64,000 bases of DNA from positions 2,742,501 to 2,806,500 of the forward strand of contig NC_019729.1 in assembly GCF_000317475.1 (NCBI RefSeq), in the 5' to 3' direction. A model generated the notes under the pieces. The model was not told the DNA's origin, made no database searches, and saw only the letters and a program-made list of their open reading frames with translations. This DNA is from Oscillatoria nigro-viridis PCC 7112. GTDB lineage: Bacteria; Cyanobacteriota; Cyanobacteriia; Cyanobacteriales; Microcoleaceae. The position numbers and the translations under genes were made by a program. Shown here in pieces: positions 36,171 to 44,944 of the stretch. Within the stretch, counting starts at the first letter, position 1; each line of letters starts with the position of its first letter.

Positions 36171-38726
36171 ATGAATACGCTCTCCTCATTGATGCGGCAG
36201 ATTGAGCAGCTAGGGGCTGCGCGCTCACTGCGCCAACACATTGCTAAAGTGCAAAATGGCAGCAGCAAAGCAGATACCTCACGCGCTGGCGGGCCTCTCC
36301 TGAGCCCTTTGCCGCGCCAGAAATGGCTTCTTCCCGAGACTTTTACTACTAAATTTACAAGTAAAACCTCCAAATCCAGCCTCAAAAATCAAGCTCGTTC
36401 CCCTATTTTGGCGCTGGTCGCGGTAGTTTCCCTAAGCAGCACTCTGGGCCACCGCTTTTACAACCAGCCGAAACTGGATGTGGGGACAAAAGCTCCTCAG
36501 ACGATTAAGGCTCCTGCTACTGCTAGCATCCCCGATTACAAAACTACTGAAGAACAGCGGAAAGCAGCGCGGATGGGAGCTGTAGCGATATTAATGCTGG
36601 ATTCTGCGGTCGATCGACAAATTTATCGAGAATTGCAAGAATTTTTGCAGCAGGGAAGCGAGCTCCGGGAGGCGGTAGGCCCGTTTCCGTTTGCGAGTCC
36701 CTCGGTGCTCTCAAATGCGGCTCAGATTTACTTGCGGGGCTGTCCGGAGTGGGAGTGGCGATCTATTGTGGCGCAAGCGGGTGACAAAAGTGCAACTTCC
36801 GAGCGGTTGAGTTTGGATTCCCCTACAATTGCTGCGGCAACAGATAACAAGTCTCAGCAAGATGCTATCGCTCAACTGCAAGCTTACAGCCGATCGGTCA
36901 GGGCAGCAGACTTTCAAAGCCTGACAGACAGTATTTCCTCTGCTCGCCGGCGCTATCTCAATGCTGTGGAGGCGCTGGGAAAACCGTCGGTTGTGGGGCT
37001 CCCACAGATTTACGATACTTCGCTGTTTGATTTGTCGGATGCAGCTTGGCAAAAAACCCAAACCGGTATGAGTCGGGCGGCAAAAAGGATGGTGGCTCAA
37101 GGTATCCCGCAGGGGTTGCCAAAAGAGATTTTGAAAGAAGCCGTGAAGCTGCAAGTGGCTGATGAAGTGCCGTTAGAGTCCCAAGCTTTGGCGGTGGAGG
37201 GTTTAACAGCGATTTTGCAGCCAAATCTGGTGAGAGATCGCGAGGAAACCAAACAGCTAGCTGAATTAGCGGCGCAAAAGGTGAAACCGGTAATGATCGC
37301 AGTAGAGCAGGGCGAGATAATTGTTGCACAAGGAGAAGAGATCTCGCAGGAAGATTTCGTGTTGCTGGACTATTTTGGCTTAAGCCGACGGGGGGTGAAT
37401 TGGCTGGGGCTGACGGGTTTTGTTTGTTTAGTCGCGGGGGCAATTGCGATCGTACTGCTGGTGGAAAGGCACTACCGCTTGCGCCGGAGAGATCATTTGT
37501 TATTGCTGCTGCTGACTTTGAGCGCGCCGGTGCTGGTGAGTTTGGGGCTGCCTTGGACGAGTTTGCCGGCGATCGGGATTTTAGCGGGCGGCTTCTACGG
37601 TTCGGCAGTGGGAGTGACGGTGGTGGGGCTGCTGTCGGCGCTGCTGCCCGTTGGCTTAAATGTGGACGTGATTCATTTGGTGGCTAGCGGGGCGGGCGGA
37701 TTGTTGGGCGCTTTTATGGCCGGGCGGCTGCGATCGCGCGAGGAATTGGCTCTTTTGGGCGTGGCTGTCGGCTTGACTCAGGGCACGGTTTATCTGGTGG
37801 GGACTTTGATTGCCAGCGCGGCTGCCGGTGCGATTTGGTACGTCGTGCTCGGTACGGTGGGCGCGCAAAGTTTGGCCGGTTTGGCTTGGAGCGTTGTGGC
37901 GATCGGCATCAGCCCTTATTTGGAACACGTTTTTGACTTGATTACGCCGATCCGGCTGGCGGAACTTGCCAATCCCAACCGCCCGCTGTTGAAGAAGTTG
38001 GCTGCCGAGGCTCCGGGGACTTTTCAGCACACGCTGTTTGTGGCGAGTTTGGCGGAGGCTGCGGCCCGGGAACTCGGCTGCAACGTTGAGCTGGTCAGAA
38101 CTGGCACATTATACCACGATATTGGAAAAATGCACGACCCGCTCGGATTTTGTGAAAATCAAATGGGCGGGGTCAACAAACATGATGAAATTAATGACCC
38201 TTGGGCGAGCGCGGAGATGATTAAAAAGCACGTTACCGAGGGCTTGGTGATGGCGCGGAAGCATCGATTGCCGAAGGCAATTCAGGCGTTTATTCCCGAG
38301 CACCAAGGTACAATGTTAATTGCTTACTTCTACCACCAAGCGCAGCAAATTGCTGCAAAAGAAATAGAAGATTTAAAGATTGCTTTGCCAGATGCGGATA
38401 ATTCCAAGTTAACAATCGCAAGTCGCCAAGTGAGGGAGGAGGATTTTCGCTACGATGGGCCGATTCCGCAGTCGCGGGAAACCGGGATTTTGATGCTGGC
38501 GGATTCTTGTGAGGCTGCTTTGCGATCGCTCAAGGATGCTACTCATGAAGAGGCTTTGAATATGGTTAATAAGATTTTGAGGGCTCGCTGGCAGGATAAT
38601 CAGTTGATTGATTCGGATTTAACGCGGGAGGATATGTCTCTAATTGCGGAGATTTTTGTGCGAGTTTGGGAACAGTTCAATCACAAGCGGATTGCTTACC
38701 CTAGTGCAGTTTTTACTCCCAGGTAG
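36171..38726 (+). CDS. 7TM-HD phosphohydrolase (PgpH/YqfF-like c-di-AMP phosphodiesterase family)
   Basis: An 851-residue membrane protein. One helix near residue 85 is followed by a large extracytoplasmic 7TMR-HDED domain (about 110-400, PDYKTTEEQRKAARMGAV), then seven transmembrane helices (about 405-600) and a cytoplasmic HD domain with HTLFVASLAEAAARELG, LYHDIGKMHDP and IPEHQGTMLIAYFYHQA. The histidine/aspartate metal ligands are intact. In Listeria, PgpH degrades cyclic di-AMP; in cyanobacteria the same signal is tied to night survival and osmotic balance. The c-di-AMP role here is by family. It is full length. Confidence 0.9.
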   Translation: MNTLSSLMRQIEQLGAARSLRQHIAKVQNGSSKADTSRAGGPLLSPLPRQKWLLPETFTTKFTSKTSKSSLKNQARSPILALVAVVSLSSTLGHRFYNQPKLDVGTKAPQTIKAPATASIPDYKTTEEQRKAARMGAVAILMLDSAVDRQIYRELQEFLQQGSELREAVGPFPFASPSVLSNAAQIYLRGCPEWEWRSIVAQAGDKSATSERLSLDSPTIAAATDNKSQQDAIAQLQAYSRSVRAADFQSLTDSISSARRRYLNAVEALGKPSVVGLPQIYDTSLFDLSDAAWQKTQTGMSRAAKRMVAQGIPQGLPKEILKEAVKLQVADEVPLESQALAVEGLTAILQPNLVRDREETKQLAELAAQKVKPVMIAVEQGEIIVAQGEEISQEDFVLLDYFGLSRRGVNWLGLTGFVCLVAGAIAIVLLVERHYRLRRRDHLLLLLLTLSAPVLVSLGLPWTSLPAIGILAGGFYGSAVGVTVVGLLSALLPVGLNVDVIHLVASGAGGLLGAFMAGRLRSREELALLGVAVGLTQGTVYLVGTLIASAAAGAIWYVVLGTVGAQSLAGLAWSVVAIGISPYLEHVFDLITPIRLAELANPNRPLLKKLAAEAPGTFQHTLFVASLAEAAARELGCNVELVRTGTLYHDIGKMHDPLGFCENQMGGVNKHDEINDPWASAEMIKKHVTEGLVMARKHRLPKAIQAFIPEHQGTMLIAYFYHQAQQIAAKEIEDLKIALPDADNSKLTIASRQVREEDFRYDGPIPQSRETGILMLADSCEAALRSLKDATHEEALNMVNKILRARWQDNQLIDSDLTREDMSLIAEIFVRVWEQFNHKRIAYPSAVFTPR

Positions 38727-38855
38727 GCGGAAATTTTTAGTTAGGAAAAATCAGTTCGCATTTGAGTTGTGAATGAGATTTCATTGCGATTTGCCCCGCA
38801 AAGCGCCATGGAGTTCAGGATTGTCGCTGACAATTACCACAGTTTGTTTGATTCC

Positions 38856-39009
38856 TCAAAATTCCGAAGAGTCGATATCTCTTTCGCCAGCTAGGTGCGA
38901 TCGCAATTTTTGCCAGTCGGGGGTATCGATCGCCTTTGCAAAAGCGATGATAGTATCTAGAACCCCAGCGCGGTCACCAATCCAGCGGATATCCGGTAGT
39001 TCGTACATA
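38856..39009 (-). pseudogene. Remnant of an NTF2-like (SnoaL) protein
   Basis: On the minus strand, reading from 39009, the sequence resembles the start of a SnoaL/NTF2-like protein (YEL, DIRWIGDRAGVLDTIIAFAKAID, then TPDWQKLRSHLAGE). One extra base after the third codon breaks the frame, and a stop follows SSEF after about 50 residues with no continuation. Such proteins are normally about 140-180 residues. It lies between the HD protein and the sugar permease. Confidence 0.5.
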
Positions 39010-39100
39010 ACAAATAAATTTTGTGAGTTGTATCGCAGAAGGAATAAATACTAATTTTGGACTTCCAATCCCCAGGCCCACGGAGCCCCATGCCCTCATT

Positions 39101-39967
39101 CTATCCTTTGACTCCCGCAGCAGTTTCTGTAGGCACAATGTATTTTTGCAAGAGCAAAAAGAGTCCCAAAACGGGAACAATAGAAATAATAGAACCCGCC
39201 GCAACTAAACGCCAATCTAAAGAAAATGTCCCGGCTAAATTGGCTACCCCTAAAGGTAACGTGTAATATTCCGGCCTGTCTAAAACTAGCAGCGGCCACA
39301 GAAAGTCGCTCCAAGAACCGATAAATACAAAAATTCCTAGGGTGACTAAAGCTGGCTTAATTGCCGGAATCATGACGTGCCACCAAATACCTAATTCGCT
39401 GCAACCGTCGATGCGGGCGGCTTCTTCGAGTTCTTTGGGAACTGCTAGGAAGGCTTGTCGTAATAAAAATATGCCGAAGGCTGAGGCTAGTCCGGGAAAG
39501 ATTACGCCTAGGTAACTATTTTTTAGTCCTAGTTGTACTGTCAATACGTACAGGGGAATCATGACTATTTGGAAGGGAATCATGATTGTGGAAACGATCG
39601 TGATTAAGATGGCTTCGCGGCCGCGAAATTTGAGTCTGGCTAACGGGTAAGCGGCGAGGGAACAAAAGAGGACGTTGATGCTAACTGTGAGGCCGGCAAT
39701 TAGGGTGCTGTTGAAAAGGTAGCGGCCGAAGGGGTTGGTTTGCCAAACTTTGATGAAGTTTTCGAGGGTTGGCTGTTGCGGCCACAGTTGCGGGGGAAAT
39801 TGAAAGATGTTTTCGTTGGGGGATTTGAGGGAGGTACTGAGCAGCCACAGCAAGGGAAACAGCATTAAAAGCGCGATCGCGCTCATGATGCTGTACGTCC
39901 ACAGGGTGCTCCACCGCGAGGGAGTGCGGTTTGGGGAATTTGATTTTTTAGTTTTGAGATTGTTCAT
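39101..39967 (-). CDS. Carbohydrate ABC transporter permease (MalG/GgtD-type)
   Basis: A 288-residue inner-membrane permease with six transmembrane helices. It carries the EAA loop that contacts the ATPase ([29 protein letters not shown]) and the MalG-type N-terminus with [19 protein letters not shown]. It should pair with a second permease, a binding protein and an ATPase, none of which lies in this window. I place the start at 39967 ([10 protein letters not shown]), because earlier in-frame starts run antisense through the rpsF gene. The substrate is probably an oligosaccharide or compatible-solute sugar. Confidence 0.9.
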   Translation of the reverse strand: MNNLKTKKSNSPNRTPSRWSTLWTYSIMSAIALLMLFPLLWLLSTSLKSPNENIFQFPPQLWPQQPTLENFIKVWQTNPFGRYLFNSTLIAGLTVSINVLFCSLAAYPLARLKFRGREAILITIVSTIMIPFQIVMIPLYVLTVQLGLKNSYLGVIFPGLASAFGIFLLRQAFLAVPKELEEAARIDGCSELGIWWHVMIPAIKPALVTLGIFVFIGSWSDFLWPLLVLDRPEYYTLPLGVANLAGTFSLDWRLVAAGSIISIVPVLGLFLLLQKYIVPTETAAGVKG

Positions 39968-40033
39968 TGTTGGGATATGATGATAAGTCCTTGCTTCGTG
40001 AGAAGCCTTGTTGTCCATAAGGGGATTATTGCC

Positions 40034-40369
40034 ATGAAACCGTTTATTTACGAAACTATGTACATTCTGCGCCCTGATTTGGGTGAGGAAATGACAGACC
40101 AGGCGATCGCTAAATATCAAACTATTTTGCGCGATCAAGGTGCTGAAAACATCGAAACTCAGCACCGCGGCAAGCGCCGTTTGGCTTACGAAATCGGCAA
40201 GCACCGGGACGGAGTATACGTTCAAATGAACTATACAGCTCCGGGCGCTGCAATTTTTACCCTGGAGCGCGCGATGCGTCTGAGCGAAGAAGTGATTCGC
40301 TATTTGACTATCAAGCAGGATGTGCCAGATGCACCTGAAGCGGAAGCGGAAGCGGAAGTCGCCGAGTAG
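40034..40369 (+). CDS. rpsF: 30S ribosomal protein S6
   Basis: A 111-residue protein of the small subunit platform that binds 16S rRNA with S18. It starts [19 protein letters not shown] and has [17 protein letters not shown] and the [17 protein letters not shown] helix. The tail is acidic ([12 protein letters not shown]), as in many S6 proteins. The ATG at 40034 gives the family-typical N-terminus; a longer frame from 39977 is not needed. It is divergent from the sugar permease with 66 bp between the two start codons. S18, usually next to S6, is not adjacent. Confidence 0.96.
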   Translation: MKPFIYETMYILRPDLGEEMTDQAIAKYQTILRDQGAENIETQHRGKRRLAYEIGKHRDGVYVQMNYTAPGAAIFTLERAMRLSEEVIRYLTIKQDVPDAPEAEAEAEVAE

Positions 40370-40490
40370 CGATCGTGTCAACTTAACGTCTTATGTAGTA
40401 CCAGTCTACTGTTTGACGATTAGGGCCGCTTATTCCCCGGCACGCCTTTATTAAGAGCTACCCTGTACGCACAACTTGAAAAACTAACGT

Positions 40491-40546
40491 CAGAGCCTTG
40501 ATCTCCCCCTGGCAGCCTCCTGAAAAAGACGCTAGGGGGAGCTCTG
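40491..40546 (+). ncRNA. Stable hairpin downstream of rpsF (candidate structured RNA)
   Basis: CAGAGC (40491-40496) and GCTCTG (40540-40545) enclose CTCCCCCTGGC paired with GCTAGGGGGAG, giving a long stem with one mismatch and an internal loop. It sits about 120 bp after rpsF in a 930-bp gene-free stretch and is not followed by a T run, so it is not a simple terminator. It could be an sRNA, a processed 3' end or a repeat. Confidence 0.4.
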
Positions 40547-40611
40547 GAATTGTGGGTACAGCATAGTTTTTTCAGGGCGGGACTTGATGTTAATTGAAAT
40601 TATAGGTGAAT

Positions 40612-40656
40612 GGGCGATTGTTTTTCTAGGGGAGGACGATCGCTCTTTTTTGTGGG
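40612..40656 (+). terminator. Probable rho-independent terminator
   Basis: GGGCGATTG and CGATCGCTC pair with G-T wobbles around a purine-rich loop (CTAGGGGAGGA) and are followed by TTTTTTG. It is a candidate end for rpsF or for the hairpin RNA just upstream. Confidence 0.55.
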
Positions 40657-40772
40657 GAGGCTGCTGGGACTTAATCTATTTTTATCAACAAAGAAAGCTC
40701 GCTTTTTCAGGATGGCGAGGGGGATTCACTTTGGCTTAAATCTATTATCTAGTTGACTGCAAACAACTTGAC

Positions 40773-40877
40773 TAAGCTGTTCTACATTTAAATTGTCTGT
40801 TAAAAAACAATTCCCCGTCTTGTGGGGTGGGCCTATGAGCCCGCGGAGAATCTACAATTTAAATGCGCGACAGCTTA
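40773..40877. repeat. 105-bp MITE, copy 2
   Basis: It has the same terminal repeats as the element at 22382 (TAAGCTGTTCTACATTTAAA and the inverted TAAGCTGTCGCGCATTTAAA), with a related middle GGGTGGGCCTATGAGCCCGC. The remaining parts of the 40370-41297 interval hold no gene that I can support. A TATAGT at 41233-41238 may be the -10 box for the small protein at 41298. Confidence 0.82.
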
Positions 40878-41297
40878 TGCTTGAGCATAGCTGCTTAGTC
40901 GGTGTAAATCTAATTGTGATTCGCTACTTATGAAATTTACTGTTAACTAAGGCAAATTCGACTCCCTTGAGAGACAAAATTCTGCCTCTATAACTCTGAA
41001 CCAAACTATAAAGTTATTTTGGCCACTAGCAATTAGGTAGCCGCTAAAATGTGGCTCTTAGAAGATGAATGTTGTCAAATTTTGCCAACTGCTGCTTGAG
41101 GTTGGGGCTGAATCAACTAGCCAAAGCTCGATCGCACTCCCTGCAACCTCGATCGAGATTCTCGCCCCTTAGCCCAATTGTAAAGTTTTGTGACAATTTC
41201 AATTTGGTAGCTTTAGATACAGAATTGTCTGTTATAGTGATACAAGAGAAGAAAAAACCAGCCCAACATTAATCTAAAGAAAACGGAGGAACCGCAT

Positions 41298-41492
41298 ATG
41301 TCTACCGAAAATCAAGCTCGCTCTCTGATGATGCGCCACCACCAACTGGTGAAGAACCGGCAGCAATCCATGCTCAACCGCACCGCCACCGAAGTAGGGA
41401 TGGAAGATACGCACTACTGGGGTCACATTCAAGGCAAACCGCAGCCCAGCTTTCAAGCCAGTTACGATCGCAGCCACGCCACTATGAGCTAG
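41298..41492 (+). CDS. Small conserved protein, paralogue 1
   Basis: 64 residues. The N-terminal 34 (MSTENQARSLMMRHHQLVKN, then RQQSMLNRTATEVGM) are nearly the same as in the next gene. The tail DTHYWGHIQGKPQPSFQASY is specific to this copy. The N-terminus is helical with alternating arginines and methionines. A good GGAGGA precedes the ATG. No function is known to me. The pair is probably co-transcribed (61 bp apart). Confidence 0.7.
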   Translation: MSTENQARSLMMRHHQLVKNRQQSMLNRTATEVGMEDTHYWGHIQGKPQPSFQASYDRSHATMS

Positions 41493-41553
41493 GGCAAGCT
41501 CAATTTCGACAATTGTCTACGAAGTTATTACCTATAATTTGGAGAAATCAGTT

Positions 41554-41694
41554 ATGTCAACTCAAGAACAAGCCCGCAACCTGATGATGCGCCACCAACA
41601 CGTCGTTAAAAACCGTCAGGAATCCATGCTGAGCCGTGTAGCTGCTGAAGTTGGTTTAGATGCTGGTTCTCCAGCGAGTATCGATCGCAAATAA
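41554..41694 (+). CDS. Small conserved protein, paralogue 2
   Basis: 46 residues starting MSTQEQARNLMMRHQHVVKN and RQESMLSRVAAEVGLDAG, a tandem duplicate of the preceding gene with a short different tail. TTGGAGAAATCAGTT gives a clear ribosome site before the ATG at 41554. Independent start signals and conservation of the N-terminus argue that both are real. Confidence 0.7.
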   Translation: MSTQEQARNLMMRHQHVVKNRQESMLSRVAAEVGLDAGSPASIDRK

Positions 41695-41837
41695 CCCCTT
41701 TTTTCAACGGCGAGATAGTTGAATCGAGTTTGTTGTTTGCCAGCTAAAAATTAATAATGTCAATTACAAAACCGTCGCGACTTCTTCTTGAGTTCTAACT
41801 CTAGATTGGAAGCCGCGATTAGTTTTATGGGAATGGG

Positions 41838-41926
41838 GAATCTAAAATCTAAAATCGTTCTCCTCTAGCGCTCACCCCGAAGTCTAAAATCTAAAATCTA
41901 AAATCTAAAATCTAAAATGGTATAAT
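41838..41926 (+). promoter_or_regulatory. Heptamer array running into a -10 box upstream of argJ
   Basis: Tandem AAAATCT units (two blocks, about 41838-41919) end directly at GGTATAATCCCC, where TATAAT (41921-41926) is a perfect -10 sequence 39 bp before the argJ start. The array therefore occupies the -35 region. Whether it tunes expression is untested. Confidence 0.6.
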
Positions 41927-41964
41927 CCCCTCTCAGCAGATTGAAGGCTACTAGGGAGGTCATC

Positions 41965-43206
41965 ATGTCGGACTGGAAAGAAATTGACGGCGGAGTTACA
42001 GCAGCCAGAGGGTATCGAGCATCGGGAATTACAGCGGGTTTGAAGCCTTCAGGCTTGCCGGATTTAAGTTTAATTTTGTCAGAGGTAGACGCGATCGCCG
42101 CCGGAGTCTTCACCACATCGACTGTCCGGGCCGCTTGCGTGGACTACTGCCGCCAGCGTTTGCAAGCTAAACCCAGCGCGAAAGCAATTTTGTGCAATGC
42201 GGGACAAGCTAATGCTGCTACTGGCGAACAAGGTTTGGCAGATGCCCTCGAAAGTGCCAAATTGTTGGGAGAAGCGCTGAATATTCCTCCAGAATCGATT
42301 CTTTTGGCCTCCACTGGCGTCATCGGACAGCGGATTAAAATGGAGCCGCTGAGGGCGGGAATTCCCCGATTAGTTGCTGAGGCATCGGAAACTGGTTCCG
42401 ATGCGGCGGCTAAGGCTATTTGTACGACGGATTTAGTGCCGAAAACGATCGCCCTAGAAACAATGTTTGGCGATCGACCCGTCCGCATCGGCGGCATTTG
42501 CAAAGGTTCGGGAATGATTCACCCAAATATGGCAACAATGCTGGCATTTGTAACTTGCGATGCAGCAGTGTCGTCGCATTTGTGGCAAGAAATGCTGACT
42601 CGGGCGGCTAACAGAAGTTTCAATCAAATTACTGTTGACGGAGATACCAGTACCAACGACTCGCTAATTGCTTTAGCAAACGGTCAATCCCGCACGCCGG
42701 CAATTACGGAAATGGGGGCAGATGCTGAAAAATTAGAGGCGATGCTGACAGAAGTTTGCGTGCATTTAGCAAAGGCGATCGCCCGTGACGGCGAAGGTGC
42801 AACTTGTTTGGTAGAAGTGCAAGTTAGCGGCGCGCTGGATGAAGTTTCTGCGAGTAAAATTGCCAAAACAATTGTCGGTTCTTCTTTGGTGAAAGCTGCT
42901 ATTTTCGGACGCGATCCGAATTGGGGCAGAATTGCGGCGGCGGCTGGGCGCGCTGGCGTACCTTTCGATCAAGAGAATTTGCGGATTCAATTAGGGGATT
43001 TTTTAATGATGGAAAACGGACAACCTAAAGAGTTCGATCGCGCTGCTGCAAGTAATTATATGAAAGCGGCTGCGGAGGGAGAATATTTGAAGGCTGATAC
43101 GGTTGTAATTCAAGTTAGTGTCGGGAATGGCAGCGGTTTTGCGAAAGCTTGGGGATGCGATTTGAGTTACGACTACGTGAAGATTAATGCGGAGTATACG
43201 ACTTAA
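41965..43206 (+). CDS. argJ: Bifunctional ornithine acetyltransferase / N-acetylglutamate synthase
   Basis: A 413-residue enzyme of the cyclic arginine pathway. It moves acetyl from N-acetylornithine to glutamate and also makes N-acetylglutamate from acetyl-CoA. It is autocleaved at the Ala-Thr bond in the HPNMATMLAFVT motif, whose threonine is the nucleophile; this site is intact. Other blocks are GGVTAARGYRASGITAGLK and DGDTSTNDSLIALANG. The ATG at 41965 has GGAGG seven bases upstream; the longer frame from 41941 is not preferred. Confidence 0.96.
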   Translation: MSDWKEIDGGVTAARGYRASGITAGLKPSGLPDLSLILSEVDAIAAGVFTTSTVRAACVDYCRQRLQAKPSAKAILCNAGQANAATGEQGLADALESAKLLGEALNIPPESILLASTGVIGQRIKMEPLRAGIPRLVAEASETGSDAAAKAICTTDLVPKTIALETMFGDRPVRIGGICKGSGMIHPNMATMLAFVTCDAAVSSHLWQEMLTRAANRSFNQITVDGDTSTNDSLIALANGQSRTPAITEMGADAEKLEAMLTEVCVHLAKAIARDGEGATCLVEVQVSGALDEVSASKIAKTIVGSSLVKAAIFGRDPNWGRIAAAAGRAGVPFDQENLRIQLGDFLMMENGQPKEFDRAAASNYMKAAAEGEYLKADTVVIQVSVGNGSGFAKAWGCDLSYDYVKINAEYTT

Positions 43207-43474
43207 AAAAGTCGAGGCGGTGAGAAGTCCGGGCGGTTAGAAACCGCGCCTGCACAAACAAAACCAGACGACGGCGGGTTAAAGGTAAATTTCACACAAT
43301 TTAAACTAAACTTCCCCCCGTGGGGGGAAATTAAAAAGTCTGAAACCTTTACTCACCGAGTTAATCTCAGCTTTTTTGCTACTGATTTTAAAATCGCTGA
43401 AGCCCTTACACAGATAAGCTTTTTATGATTTTAACTAAAGCTCGCTAAAAATCTTATAAAGAACACCCTGAAAA

Positions 43475-44880
43475 CCCCGCGACTTCAGTCCGGGGATGAA
43501 AGGGGTAAGGAGGCTTTAGCCTCCCAGTATTTTTCATGAGATTTCTGAATTGTATGTACTGTAAATTACAACTATGTAAATCTTTGTGAACAATGAGAAC
43601 CGGGTTAAGCCAACGCTGCTAGCATAAACCTATCGTGATGAGGGTCGAAGTCATGCTAGTTTTCGAGTTGAAAGCATACGGTAAAAAGCAGCAATTTGAA
43701 GCTGTAGACGAAGCAATTAGAACGGTGCAGTTCATCCGCAACAAAGCATTGCGCTTTTGGATGGAAAACGAAAAAGTCAACAAATACGACTTGAATAAAT
43801 ACAGCGCCATTCTAGCGAAGGAATTCCCGTTTGGCGACGACTTAAACAGCATGGCCAGACAATCGAGTTCAGAAAGAGCGTGGTCGGCGATTTCACGATT
43901 TTACGACAACTGCAAAAAGAAAGTCCCAGGAAAAAAAGGGTTTCCGCAATTCCAGAAAGACAACCGCTCGGTAGAGTACAAAACTACGGGCTGGCGTCTG
44001 GCAGACGACCGGAAATCAATCACTTTTACCGATAAAAAAGGAATCGGCAAACTTAAATTAAAAGGAACCCGCGACTTGCATTTCTACCAGCGCAGTCAAA
44101 TCAAACAAGTACGCTTGGTAAGGCGAGCAGACGGATATTATGTCCAGTTTTGCATTCAAGTTGACCGTTCTGAAAAGATTGAAATCACGGGTAACGCCAT
44201 CGGGTTAGATGTAGGACTTAAAGAGTTTTACACTAACTCAAATGGTATTGCAGTTGATAACCCGCGTTTCCTCCGCAAGGGAGAACGCAGGTTGAAGAAA
44301 GCCCAAAAACGAGTTTCAAAACGAGTCAAGGGTTCGCAAAACAGAAAAAAAGCTAGAGCGATTCTAGGGAAGCGCCACCTCAAAATCAGCAGACAGCGTA
44401 AAGATTTTGCCGTGAAGTTGGCAAGATGCGTCATCCAGTCTAACGACTGTGTAGTCTACGAAGATTTGAGGATTAAAAATATGGTGAAGAATCACTGTCT
44501 GGCAAAATCGATTAACGACGCTTCTTGGTATATGTTCCGAATTTGGCTGGAATATTTTGGCAAAGTATTCGGAAGAATTACGATTGCCGTACCAGCTAAC
44601 GGAACAAGTCAAGAATGCTCTAGTTGCGGAACAATTGTTAAGAAAAGTCTCTCAACGCGAACCCACGCTTGTCGGTGTGGATGCGTATTAGATCGTGACT
44701 GGAACGCAGCTAAAAATATCCTGAGTCGGGGATTGAGTACGGCGGGGCACGTCGGAACTTGGATCTTAGATCCGAACGCTTGTGGAGAATTGACCGCTAC
44801 CGATGTTGAAGTAATTCTGCATCGGCAAGTCGATTCTGCGAATCAAGAATCTCCTCGGCTTTAGCCAGGAGAGTGTCAAT
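43475..44880 (+). mobile_element. IS200/IS605-type tnpB element 2
   Basis: The left end has hairpins CCCCGCGACTTCAGTCCGGGG (43475-43495, shown here as one palindrome) and GGAGGCTTTAGCCTCC (43509-43524). The right end has CTCCTCGGCTTTAGCCAGGAG and GAGTGTCAA (44851-44879). The only gene is tnpB. It shares end structure with the elements at 2340 and 18942. The tnpB frame runs into the right end, consistent with an omega RNA overlapping the 3' part of the gene. Confidence 0.78.
43653..44864 (+). CDS. tnpB: RNA-guided nuclease TnpB
   Basis: 403 residues from the ATG at 43653 (MLVFELKAYG), the start that aligns with the other copy; a GTG at 43635 would add six residues. The RuvC triad is complete: GLDVGLKEFY, VYEDLRIKNMV and LDRDWNAAKNIL. 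The zinc finger is CSSCG plus CRCG. The last 45 residues are unlike the first TnpB and come from reading across the element's right end. It is uninterrupted, so it is probably functional as a nuclease if its RNA is made. Confidence 0.92.
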   Translation: MLVFELKAYGKKQQFEAVDEAIRTVQFIRNKALRFWMENEKVNKYDLNKYSAILAKEFPFGDDLNSMARQSSSERAWSAISRFYDNCKKKVPGKKGFPQFQKDNRSVEYKTTGWRLADDRKSITFTDKKGIGKLKLKGTRDLHFYQRSQIKQVRLVRRADGYYVQFCIQVDRSEKIEITGNAIGLDVGLKEFYTNSNGIAVDNPRFLRKGERRLKKAQKRVSKRVKGSQNRKKARAILGKRHLKISRQRKDFAVKLARCVIQSNDCVVYEDLRIKNMVKNHCLAKSINDASWYMFRIWLEYFGKVFGRITIAVPANGTSQECSSCGTIVKKSLSTRTHACRCGCVLDRDWNAAKNILSRGLSTAGHVGTWILDPNACGELTATDVEVILHRQVDSANQESPRL

Positions 44881-44944
44881 CAGACTAAGTTTCAATACTT
44901 TTTAAGCTTATTATTAATAAGTCTAATATAAAGTTTGAAAACAC

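Noticed and set aside
39977-40381. Long minus-strand extension of the sugar permease
   Set aside because: It runs antisense through rpsF; a normal MalG-type start lies at 39967.
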